In this document: one piece after another, positions 1-10,344 of the stretch
Layout: each line of letters begins with the position of its first letter
Numbering within the stretch: position 1 is the stretch's first letter
Origin: Biscogniauxia marginata
Lineage: Eukaryota > Ascomycota > Sordariomycetes > Xylariales > Xylariaceae
Assembly (NCBI GenBank): GCA_022695795.1
Contig: MU404110.1
Coordinates: 186,687 to 250,686, forward strand
DNA length: 64,000 nt
Direction of reading: 5' to 3'
Notes under the pieces: model-generated
Databases searched by the model: none
What the model saw: the letters and a program-made list of their open reading frames with translations, nothing else
What the model was told of the DNA's origin: nothing
Translations under genes and position numbers: made by a program

Positions 1-1173
1 TAAATTCCATGTCTACTGACATTCTGAAGTCCACACAACGAATTCACCCGGGCTTTCAACGACATCCTACGTCATCAACTAAAGTTCCAAATTCTCAAGA
101 AGATTACGTAGGCACACCTTTTTCTTCTTGTCTTACAATTATTATAGTTATTAAGCAGCTAATTTACCGCGTTTAAAGCCCGTTCGACAAATTCGTGTCC
201 CGGGCAGAGTACAATCGTCATATCAAGACGATAGAAGACTTCATAACGCCCTTCATCCGCCAGACGCTGTCGCTGCCACCCGAGGAGCTCGAGAAGCTCA
301 CCAAGTCGGACAAGAGCTTCACTTTCCTGCACAAGCTCGCGCAGTTCACGCAGGACCCCAAGGTCATCCGCGACCAGCTCATCGCGGTCCTGCTAGCCGG
401 GCGGGACACAACGGCGGCGACGCTGTCGTGGGCGTTCTACGAGCTCGCGGCGTGCCCCGACAAGGTCGCGAGGCTCCGCGCCGAGGTGCTCGAGGTCGTG
501 GGCAAGCGCGAGGCCCCGACGTACGAGACGCTCAAGAACATGAAGTACCTACGCTACACGCTACAAGAGACTCTACGCATGCACCCGGCCGTGCCCCTGA
601 ACACGAGAGAGGCGCTCGTAGACACGACGTTGCCGGGGGTCAACGGACATCCGGACATTGGCATTTGCAAGGGCGACAATGTCTCGTACAGCCCGCTGGT
701 CTTGCACCGACGCAGAGACTTGTACCCGCCCGTTTCAGAAAACTTTGCCGACCCGAATTCGTTTAGCCCCGAGCGTTGGTATCATTGGCAGCCGCGGCCC
801 TGGGAGTATATACCCTTCAATGGCGGCCCCAGGATCGTATGTCTCCATGAACTTTTTATATTAATCATGTGGCCCTCTTTCTATTTCCAATAGTAGAAAT
901 TGTAAACCTTTTGCTAACGCGAGTCATGACCAGTGCCCCGGACAAAACTTCGCTTTGACGGAAATGGGTTATTGCAGTAAGTTTTCCGTGCCTTTCCTTT
1001 AGTTTTTCTAGGGTCGGCCAGCTGATGCTTGGTAAAAAGTGGTGCGAATGCTACAGAAATTCGACAGGCTGGAATACCGTGGGGATTGGCACGCCCAACG
1101 GGAACAGACCGATGTCATCACCCGGCCTTCCCTGGGAGTTCCGGTGGCGTTGTTCGAGGCATCAGACGTGTAA
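1..1173 (+). CDS. CYP52-like cytochrome P450 monooxygenase, 3' part (cut by left edge)
   Basis: C-terminal two thirds of a membrane-type fungal P450, a haem monooxygenase that usually hydroxylates fatty acids or alkanes in this group. Exons visible: about 30-107, 179-836, 934-976 and 1040-1173. An in-frame TGA at 25-27 means the first visible exon must start after it, probably at the AAG acceptor ending at 29, so the 5' part lies outside the window. Seen in order: the I-helix motif AGRDTTA, the K-helix ETLR, a PERW motif, and the haem-ligand loop FNGGPRI/CPGQNFA split by the intron at 837-933. The last exon uses an AAG acceptor and ends with a typical CYP52-like tail before TAA at 1171. The frame is intact in the visible part. 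No biosynthetic backbone gene is nearby, so cluster membership is not supported. Family-level assignment (CYP52 against related clan members) is inference. Confidence 0.88.
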
Positions 1174-2543
1174 GGTTAATAATTATGGGATATGTAATGA
1201 TATTGCTAGATGGGCGTTGATCTATATATACCGAGCTTAAGACCCCTATCTCATTGCGGATTCATGAAGATTAATTCTACCAATTTAAATACCAACCGCT
1301 TATATACGTAAAGTTTTTGTCTCACTGTGTGCCCACGAACTTATCACTCTGAAAGCTTAGTAAACGTTGATTTATTTCACCCCTTGGTATGTATTTAGCT
1401 TATTATTTGCGAATCTTCTTGTTTTATTGCAACTAAAATAAATAGGTCTGCCTCAGACAATCCAAGCCTGAGCGATGATACTACTTTAATGCAGGCGCAC
1501 TTTCGAGATACAAATTGCCTTTTATTCGGCTCATCATATAAGTAGATTAGTCTATTGTCGAATACGGAGCACCTACTTTGCCCCTCTACCTGTACCTTAT
1601 ATAAGTAAGTTGCTATTAGGAGGTTCGGCTTTTACAAATCGTTACTAGTCTTACGGCTGCTCGTGAGCAAAGGTTCCTAGAAAAAGACCATTGAAAAGAC
1701 GCCGCCATGATCTTGAGCTCTCGTTTGTGCGAAAAGAAAAGCTGGCTTGCTAGGTCGACGGTTATTATCATCCGTGTAGCTGGCACGAGATCTCGGTTTG
1801 GCTTGTTTCTAAAATATCCGTAGATGTCTACCACAGAGGTTGGTATTAACCTAGACAGACAATTTTCACGTCATAAATTCTAAATCTTCTATTTTCCCTC
1901 ACCTCGGTAGCTTATGAATTTCGGGCATACTTCGGATTCCTTTCGCTACCTTATAATACAAAGGAAAAAGAGATGGCTTTTTGTTTTTAAAGGCCCAAGA
2001 ATCGTCATGAAAAGTTCTCTACGACGTGATCAAATAAGAGATAGTAGTAAACATTAGGAAAAACAAATACAATGCACTTTAACTAATTCATACACGTGCG
2101 ATATATAGGTGCATATTCGTAGCCAAGAGTGCCTACCTGGTAGGAAATTGTGTAGCCTATCGGATTACATCTAATCTGTATCTAAGATAAGATTTATCTC
2201 GCCTTATCGCCGATCCACATTTTTTTCTGGCGTCGCCCCGGCCCAACGACTTACGACTTTGAAGTAAGTAGACTTACTTACGGACATACCTCTAAATCAA
2301 TACGATAAAACCACCGTCGAAACGTCCACGATCATGGAAAAATCATGAGTCGACCGTCACCTACAATGGCTCATACCTAGACAACAACCCACACATTGAC
2401 ATTGTTATACGATTCAATCAATCCCCCTACCCTCCTATCACCGCCGGTTTCCGGAGCAGGAAGATTCAGCCAGAAAAGAAAGAAAAAGAAAAGGGGGAAT
2501 TGGGCAACAGCAACAGCAACACCAGCTGTGCACGCGCGCACAA
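1174..2543. other. Intergenic, no gene seen
   Basis: AT-rich spacer of about 1.4 kb. Only short chance open frames occur, on both strands. An AATAAA-like run near 1436 could serve P450 3'-end formation. Nothing else is recognisable. Confidence 0.6.
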
Positions 2544-3515
2544 ATGGCGCCATCCGCGAAGAAAGGCGCAAACGCCAACCCGGCGCCCGATTACGCCGTG
2601 CACATGAACCGGATCCAGGGGCACCTCGAGAGCAACCTACGAGCGGCAGCGCGCGCTTTGCTCCCCGCCCACGCCCGCACCAATACCAACACCAACACCA
2701 AAACCAAAACCAAATCTACATCCAACTCCGGCAACAGCAACAACATCAGCAACGGCAAATTCTCCTCCCTCGCATCAGCAGCAGTAACCCCAACCCCGAC
2801 GAATACCCGCCACGACGACGACGACTTCGCCGAGGACTACAGCTACAGTCTAGATCCGAACGCGGGGATCGGCACGCCGGCGGCCCGGGGCGGCAACAAA
2901 CCGGACGCGGCGACCGCTGGGCGGGGGGTACTCGGGAAGCGGAAAATCGGTGGTGGCGGTCGCGGTAGGGAGGAGGAAGGGGGGACAACGTGGCGGCGTC
3001 GGAGGAGGAGGAGGATGGAGGAGGAGGACAGCAGCGACTCGGAGGCGGGACGGGGCGCGCTGGGGCGGAGCAAGCGCGCGCGGCGGGACGAGAACGAGGA
3101 CGACGAAGACGAGAACGCCAACACGAAAAGGGGAGGAAGCAGCAGAAGAAGTGGGGTCGGAATTGGAGATGGAGATGGAAACGGATCGACAGCTGGTCCG
3201 TCCGCGGTAGCAGTCGCGACGACCGCCCAGGGGCCCGCGGGAGACGAATCCGGTGCCGGTGTCGATCCCAATGCTGCGTCTGCCCACGCGCCGAGAGGAG
3301 CTGGACACGAGGCCGCGCGGCAGAACCACGATTCGGGAGATCCCACTACCACTACCACTACTGCTACGACGAAACCATCACCCGGGGGAGGAGGAGGAGG
3401 AGGGGAGATGATATCGGTAGAGGAGGAAGGAGAAGGTCACGGAGGGGAAGAAGAGGTGAAGAAGAAAAAGAAACGCAAGAAGAATAGGAATAAGAAAAAG
3501 GCGAAGAAATCATGA
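2544..3515 (+). CDS. Lys/Asp/Glu-rich low-complexity protein, function unknown
   Basis: Single-exon 323-residue frame starting at the first ATG after an A/G-rich leader. The first ~45 residues (around MNRIQGHLESNLRAAARALL) look like an amphipathic helix and are the only part with ordinary composition. Then follow an Asn/Thr/Lys run (NTNTNTKTKTK), an acidic patch DDDDFAEDYSYSLDP, Gly/Arg-rich runs, alternating acidic and basic stretches, poly-Thr and poly-Gly, and a terminal tail almost wholly of Lys/Arg/Asn, which looks like a nuclear or nucleolar localisation signal. No catalytic motif or known domain was recognised. The coding stretch is far more GC-rich than its flanks, which explains the long antisense frames over it. 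It is probably an intrinsically disordered nuclear protein; that is inference from composition only. Confidence 0.6.
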   Translation: MAPSAKKGANANPAPDYAVHMNRIQGHLESNLRAAARALLPAHARTNTNTNTKTKTKSTSNSGNSNNISNGKFSSLASAAVTPTPTNTRHDDDDFAEDYSYSLDPNAGIGTPAARGGNKPDAATAGRGVLGKRKIGGGGRGREEEGGTTWRRRRRRRMEEEDSSDSEAGRGALGRSKRARRDENEDDEDENANTKRGGSSRRSGVGIGDGDGNGSTAGPSAVAVATTAQGPAGDESGAGVDPNAASAHAPRGAGHEAARQNHDSGDPTTTTTTATTKPSPGGGGGGGEMISVEEEGEGHGGEEEVKKKKKRKKNRNKKKAKKS

Positions 3516-4591
3516 TGCGCTACCTAGTAGATCAACAACAATAACAAAAAAGGAAGGGAATTGGGTGGATAGCATGGTTAAAAGGCGGGAAAGCAAATGA
3601 TAACCAATTCTTTCTTCCTTCACATATTCAAGTCAAACTTATTATATCATATCCTCGTCCTATCTTTGTATTTTATAGTTGATACCCCCGACACCAGAAA
3701 TAGCTAATTGCTTCAAGTCTCCAGGAGTAGTACAATGGGGGATAAAGTATGAAGGTGAAAATATTTTTTTTGGCCCCAGATAACTTTAGGAATAACGAGC
3801 CGTCTCTCGAGGTAGACCTAGGTTAGGGGATAGATTGTTGTTGCTGCCGGAATTCGACGGCCTAGGAATACAAGAATAATAATAAAACGTCCGACGGTGA
3901 CGAGCAATCCCCCGTACGGTAGAACAGAATGAATAAATGGAAAAATAATAAAAATTACCACCCGTCATTCACCTCCCGACCTTTCTGTGCGTACGGATAC
4001 AAATAGATGGTCCTTGCTCCGAGATATCCTGTCGAGAGAAAAAAAAAGATTCCGTACTATACATCCTGAACCTTTTTAAGATTTGAAATATGTATCCAAA
4101 TGCATTATTTCCAAGTACGTGAAGGCGGGCAAGCCGCTTGGGTAGAGATATTACCCAAAGAATACATGGTGGTAGTTAGTAAGTAGCCTCAGACGCTAAT
4201 CGAAAGAAGAGAAAAAATAAAAATAAACCAAAGCCTCCGCAAATATAATTTGGCCAACCCCCATTTACAAACTTTTCAGGTATGTTCTCAACAATGAATC
4301 GAGATGCTCGAAGAAATCAAGTTGTGCTTTGGAATAGGAGAGAAGAAGAATGAAAATGGGGTCTCAAATGGAGAACAAGATCGTAACATGCGTTATTTGA
4401 TATCATGGAATATTGCCGTAATGATGGCATGATATGACAACCCCAAAAAGAGACTCGTTTATCCTTGCATTTGTTCTTCTCTATGCAAAAGGCAGAAGTA
4501 TCCTCCGTGTATGGTATAAGCGAAAATTTACGGAAAAACACACCAAGAACTTTCGATGTGGGAGATGCGTAGAGAATAAGGCGCATGCACA
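3516..4591. other. Convergent intergenic spacer, no gene seen
   Basis: About 1.1 kb between two genes that converge. It holds A/T-rich runs that could form 3' UTRs of either neighbour. No open frame of note was found. Confidence 0.55.
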
Positions 4592-6520
4592 CTATTGTAT
4601 TCGCTTGCGTTTCCGGTCATCATCGCCTCTCGGGTCGTCCTCATCTCGCTCCGCTGTATCAGTAGGGTTCAATATGTGAGCCATGCTTCCCCTCCTCGTG
4701 GGAGGAGCGGACATGTCCTTGACCGAGAGGTTCTTGTTTTCTCTGTTGGCCGAATTCCATGACCAGTTATTCAAGCTTTCCAGACCATTGCCTATGTTGC
4801 CATTGGAAAAGGGAGGGGCTGGAGGGCTGGAGGGGCGTGAAAGAGAGTATTGTGACGGAGGCTCGCGCACTCTGTGATCTTCGAGAGGGAGTCGGCTAGG
4901 AGAAGATGGCCAGTGCGAAGATGGCGGGCCAGAAGAGCCAAATGGCGGCGGATTAGGTTGCCAACCATGAGCCCGGATGTCAGCAGAGGTATGTCGTCTA
5001 GCTAAGCTGCCAGGAGGTGGTTCAACTGTCGCAAGTGGGTGAGGACCGGCGGGCGGCGGCGGTGCTTGGGACCTGAGTGGAGAAGGAGATGACTGTGTCG
5101 TAGAGCCACTGATCGATCCGTATGGTCGACGTGAACTCACTGAAAGATTTGAAGGCACCTGTGGTCTATAAAAGTTTGGCCCTCTGGATTGCGGCACACC
5201 TAACCGCCGATGATCATCTTGTGCTAGCTGCCGAGGAGATACGGGTGGATTCTCAATGCCAGCAAAGTATTGACGACCACTCGAGAAAGGTGGCTCGTGA
5301 GGATCGTCAATCGATCTGAAAAGGTCAGACTGCCGTTGGATTTCGCCCTGTAGAGCCATAACTAAAATCGTGTTAGCCTGTTCGTAGTGCCTTGATGCAT
5401 ACAATTTCTTACCATCCCTGTGAATGGGATTGTCGGGCGGAACAAGTGCCAGAACCGTCCTCGACAATTCCTGGTTGAACTGGAGCAGACGATTCACCGT
5501 GTCGACCATGGCCTGCTGTTTAATATGCATATAGTGTGCGTTTTCCTCACTGCGTTGCAATCTAGAGTTAACTTCGTATAATGAATGCTCCATCCCTGCA
5601 ACTCTTGGGTCTGAGCTATCATGGATGGGGGGCATTGGTTCGGCCGGAGTGCCGGGCTGTGAGGGCGTTGGCTTCCGGTCGTTGTATTCTCTGTGGACCA
5701 GCGCATGGCGGGACGCTCGTCTTTTGATTTCGCGCAATCCAACCAGGTCACCTCTCTTGAAATTTCCATTGCCGTGCTTGAATTCCCAAAGCGCGGTCTC
5801 GGGGTTGCCAGTGTGGAAAACATCGCTCACTGTGGCGTCCAGTCAATAAAAAGGGACCCTGAAAGGGGCTTGGGGAGTGGCACAGACCTTTATGGAAACC
5901 ATACATATTCAACTGCCGTACAAACGAGGAAATATTCGTGTGCTTAAAATATTGACTGGCAACCCATTAATATCAATTCCGCGTCCCAGAATGCTCAATA
6001 CATACGCAAGGACTTTGGAGAAGTCGTGCGAAGGCGACATGACAAAGCTCTCTGCAGAGCTCGACCAGCTAATAAGATGTTGTATGTTTGGATCTTCTAG
6101 CATGCTATAGCGCGGTCAGCGTCTGCACAGACGTATCAAACAAGCGCTTACGTACTTGTAGAGCTTGTGGATGAAAGCCGTTTGGACGATCTTGGGCTGG
6201 TGGACAGCAGCGGCGGCGGCAGCGGGCGCAGGCATTGCGCTCGAATTGGCCGCCGAGCTCTGATCGCCCGGTGGAGCTGTATTCTGGCGGTCGTTCGAAT
6301 CACTCGACCCCCCCTCGGAGGTCTTGCTACTGCTCTGCGGAGCGGATGAATTGGTCGGCGTGGTAATGTCCATGGGATCTCCGGCGGGCGAGGGTGCCGA
6401 CATCTTTATGGTCGGCGTCGGTGTAGAAGTGGTAATGATGGGAATCGTACGTGCGCCCATACCCTCGTCTAGCTCGGCGGCTGGTGTGTTTCTCGGCGCA
6501 CTCTCAGTGGCGGTGGACAT
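4592..6520 (-). CDS. SFL1: HSF-type DNA-binding transcription factor, SFL1-like
   Basis: Winged-helix regulator of the HSF family, closest in layout to fungal Sfl1 (flocculation/filamentation repressor and stress regulator). Exons, read leftward: 6520-6156, 6104-6006, 5955-5888, 5829-5413, 5361-4592, giving 572 residues. The N-terminal ~110 residues are Ser/Thr/Pro/Ala-rich. The HSF DNA-binding domain follows (about 112-230): FIHKLYN, MLEDPNIQHLISWS, then the recognition-helix region with SSFVRQLNMYGFHK, then ALWEFKHGNGNFKRG. After it come a short helical stretch of coiled-coil type and a long Ser/Pro-rich disordered tail ending in a basic KRKR cluster. The recognition helix and wing span three exons. 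The intron at 5830-5887 has a non-consensus GTCTGT donor. The intron at 5362-5412 (51 nt, GTAAGA donor, GCTAAC branch) has no stop codon, so reading through it would add 17 residues. Nuclear role as a DNA-binding repressor or activator is family knowledge. Confidence 0.9.
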
Positions 6521-8967
6521 CTAGACTGCGACAAAACAGAGAGGTTAGCATAGTTGGAAAAAAAAAAAAAAAAACCCGAGAGCTCGGACGGGAACAAAGG
6601 AAAGCAGAGGGCAGGATCGCGCGACGGGTCCCTAAATAAGGGTTCTAGAAAGGGCGAAATGACGAACCGCATTGCTCCTACGCAGCGGGTGGGCTCGGCA
6701 AGCAAGTATTTTGGATCAACAAGGTCGACCGTTAAGCAACCTTTGTTCGCGGATGATGCTCTCCTCCTGCCGGCTCCCGCACACCTGACATGGGGGCTCC
6801 CTTCAAGAGTATTGCAACCGCTCCCAGTCAGCCTCGCAGACTGCAGACTGCAGATTGCGGATAGGTGGCTGCAGGCGGTAGGCGGTCCAGCCAAGGTACG
6901 CGAGAATGGAGGGGGCAGAGCACGACGTTGATGCAGTTGGTAGGTAGGTTTTTAGGAACGGTTGGCGCAAGATTGGAAAGGGGACGATGGGGGTTGAGAA
7001 GATGTCTATGTATGTACCTAGTGGTTAGTAGATGGTAGAGAGACTGTGCTCCGTATGTGCTCGGCAATATTTGTGGATCGCGAGAGGTACCTGTCTGATG
7101 CACGTACCTTCCGTACAAGACCGAGGTACCGATGTATACTCGGGTAGTACACGTACCGTGCTTTCACAAGATAGGTAGACTTTGATTAATCTACCTACCT
7201 AGATGGAGCTAGTCGCAACTTTTATGGAAGGCCTGTGTAAGCAGCTTTATTAGTGATCCATCATCTGCCATGTATATGTACCAGAGAGCTGTATTGTGCT
7301 GCATTGCACGAGTCTTTACCTTTTTAGGCACAATACATGTCTGGCGTAGACATGGTGTAGGTAGCGTCCAGATTCCGTGTGTCTTCGCGATGCCGCCCTG
7401 GTCCCCTGCGTGGCGCTCGGAAGGGAGGAGGGGAGGAGGGGAGGAGGGGAGGGAAGGGTTTAATGTCGAGGAGGCACGTATTGTGCAAGGTACAGCAAGT
7501 ACCTGATGCCAACGATGAACCCATTAATTATCAAGATGCAGGCGACAACCAGTCTGGACGGGTTGTGGAGCTCCCTACTTACGTGTTGTAGTTGAGAAAA
7601 TACCGACTCCGGCAACGATTGGCATTTTGTTCATCCAAGACAATCTGTAGGATGACCTGTCACGTACGTATAGACTACATACGCTAGGTAGACACTAGGT
7701 ATACACAGGGAAAGCCGGGGGGGGGAGAAGAGCGGGAGATCAAATCGGTGTCTCGCCCCCAGAAAGAGTGGTGCAACCGGCACGGAAGGGAAAGGCCATG
7801 TGTTGTTGGTTCGACATGGAATCGCTCCTTTCGGCGTTTCTGGCCAGTTCAAATCAAATCTCAATTGACCTCTTCCCTGCTGTCCTCATGTACCTTGGGT
7901 ACTTGTGGACATGTGGGCATGAACCCTTTTTCTTTTTCCTTCTCTCTTTTTAAGGTTGGTATCTGTAGCCAGTCATTGCTGGTCCTATTGCATGTTTGTG
8001 TAATGGAGGATCGCGCTAACTAATCGTGGCCTAGGTAAGATTTAATTCTCGGCTTATAAACTTGGTTGGAACATTGAAGGATGTGAAAGCAGCCATTCAT
8101 GATTTGGCTTACCACGCAAGCCTTCTGGATTGATTCTAGACTTCTAGAATTTCTGGGCTGAATGTTGTTCTGCTCTCGCTTTTCTTTTTCTCCCCCCCTC
8201 CGTTGTTTTTTCTTCGTTCCCTGTGCTCTTTTCCTTGGTCCCGCACGGTCAAATCTTGATTAATGGTGTCGGATGTGAGCGGGGACAAGAGCAGTTCCCC
8301 CACATCCCTCAGGAGGAAATCATTCTTAAGGAGTAGCAGAAGTGGATGGTTAGATGTGGTGCATGATTTGGAATGACCAAAAAGATATATGGGTGTCCAG
8401 ATAGGTTTAGCTTGCTAACGGTCTAAACCACATAGGACATTATATGTAGCAATGAAACAGTCATGCTGGTGGTGTAAAACTTGGATGATTCAAACCTGTA
8501 AAGATGAAGAACCCCTGGCCCTGCTGAGCCCTATAGGTACAGGGCTGTAGCTATGTACAGTACAGTGGGATACATGTACTAGCTGCAGCTTAGACCTCTG
8601 GGCTGCCTGTGCTCTCGAGCTTAGATGCATTAGCAGATGCTAGCAGGATTCTTCTCCCGGCCTTAATGAGATTGAGGACTTCCTATAGCAGCGTATGTCC
8701 AATAGCATCTACGCATTTGCTTGGGGTTTGGTTTCCTTCATAGATCTCCAATCAGTTAGGTTTGACCCCGATCCTTCTTTTTTATTCCCCTCCCCCGTCC
8801 CCCCTAGTCCTTTTTCTGCTACCTAAAACTGCCAACCTATTTATTCACAACACACATCTCTTTTCAATATGACCATCATGGTAGAAAAGCTATGAGGCCC
8901 GGTCGACAACGGTTCAAGACGTGTTCGTCGATCCTATTACCGGTTTAGCCCCATTATCTATATCTAA
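6521..8967. other. Gene-poor promoter-side spacer upstream of SFL1-like gene
   Basis: About 2.4 kb without a supportable gene. It holds an A18-class homopolymer near 6556-6573 just upstream of the SFL1-like start, a GGGAGG-rich run at 7421-7460, several TACCTAC/GGTACC words, and a G-run near 7717. Long regulatory 5' regions are usual for HSF/Sfl1-type regulators; whether that explains this one is unknown. Confidence 0.5.
7421..7460 (+). repeat. GGGAGG-rich low-complexity run, potential G-quadruplex
   Basis: Imperfect tandem of a GGAGGGGA-like unit with more than four runs of three or more G separated by 1-3 bases on the plus strand, which is the classical pattern for a G-quadruplex. Also explainable as a purine microsatellite. 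Confidence 0.6.
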
Positions 8968-10344
8968 TTGGCTACGATTCGTAGCGGTTCATGCAAGTGC
9001 TTACGGAATGACGACATGCACCTCGCCAATCCTGCCCAGGTGCAAGCCAGCAAATGCATGGTACTTCTTGGATTTGCTCTGCATGTGTTTCATCGAATAA
9101 CTCGCAGGCCATGTTTCGTCTTCGACCATACATACCCTGCTGCTGCCCACCAATGTGCTCGCTCTCCAGCTGACCGGGCCTCTAGCAGATGGACAGGAGA
9201 CACTGCATTGGTTAGCTATGTGATACGAAACGCCTTTGCAGCTTCATTTCTGGCCAACAGGAATAACGTGGTATTCCTCGCAGTGATTGGCAATATGATA
9301 CAATGTCAAGCCATAGCCGCGGCCTTCGATACACAGAAATCCACGCATCTACGCGATACCTACTATCGAGTAGACTCCGAACAACAATGGCCCCGAGTGT
9401 TCTACTCTATTCGTTCGATTGGGTAGCTTTTGAGGTCATATCAACGTCAAAGACGGGGCAGCCTCTTATTCCGTCAACTACGAAAAGGTGCGGACGCTGC
9501 TCTACGGGCTTTAGCCCACCCTCCAAGCAACGCGAACAACCTGGATTAAAGCAGTGATCCTGAGAATCTAGCATGCTTAATCCAGTATAAGTGAAGAGAT
9601 CGTCCGATGCTTCTGGATATTTCCGTACACCCTTCGCTTCCCATCAAACCACGGAATGGTGCAGCCAAACAGGATGGATCACCTATAGTTGGGCAAATTG
9701 AGATGCACCTCCAAGCATCTGTCTATTGGGTTTCTTCAAACATGTTCTGCACGATGCAGTTGAGTAGCACTTGTACCACCCCACAAACCCGTGATAGCTG
9801 TTCCTTCAGCCCTCGAACAAGGATTCCAGGGCGGTTTGTACTGCTGATTGGCAGCCTTCTTGCGATCCTTCAGCTACCCTTCTACATTTTATCATCGCGG
9901 CAAATGGGCAAGGCACCTTATCGCGGATCGCGCGTTATGACCAATGACGGAGATCTCTGCATGTGGAACACAGGGGAATCCTCCAATGCCAGAACGATGT
10001 CGTCAGGAACGGGTGACAAGCCCCCCAAACTTCGCAATCTTGTTGAACCTAGACCCCACGTTTCAAGGCGACTTTTTCGGCAAGCTTACCGTCGTCTGAT
10101 CTCTGTCGCAATTGGGGCTAGGCGAGCCGCGCTGGGCCGCCTGCTCAAGATTATGTGCCGTACCTCAGGCTACGGTCAACCTATTACCGGTCACCGAAAC
10201 ATGTCGATCCGACAGTATTGGTCAATCCAGAGGTTCCGCGGTGCGGCAGATCGCAAACCGTTGAAGCTACGGAAGTTTGGTCTAAACCTGAAATTTTTTT
10301 TTTCTCCCGTCAGGTTCGTAATTCGACATCCGCTTGGTACGTGA
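8968..10344 (+). other. Unassigned open frames, possibly a decayed gene
   Basis: Two plus-strand frames lie close together (8968-9426, 152 codons; 9607-10344, 245 codons). Other frames, including short minus-strand ones between about 9420 and 9650, are also open for 50-80 codons with protein-like composition. I recognise no domain or catalytic motif in any of them. Coding-looking segments change frame and strand and are separated by stops, and no plausible GT-AG set joins them. This fits a degenerate gene or old element remnant at least as well as a live gene. Confidence 0.25.

Noticed and set aside
2843..3358. Long minus-strand frames (up to 171 codons) opposite the Lys-rich gene
   Set aside because: Pro/Arg/Ser-rich shadow of GC-rich low-complexity coding DNA; no domain and no plausible start.
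1..3515. Secondary-metabolite cluster around the P450
   Set aside because: No polyketide, peptide or terpene synthase, transferase or cluster regulator within reach; the left side lies outside the window.
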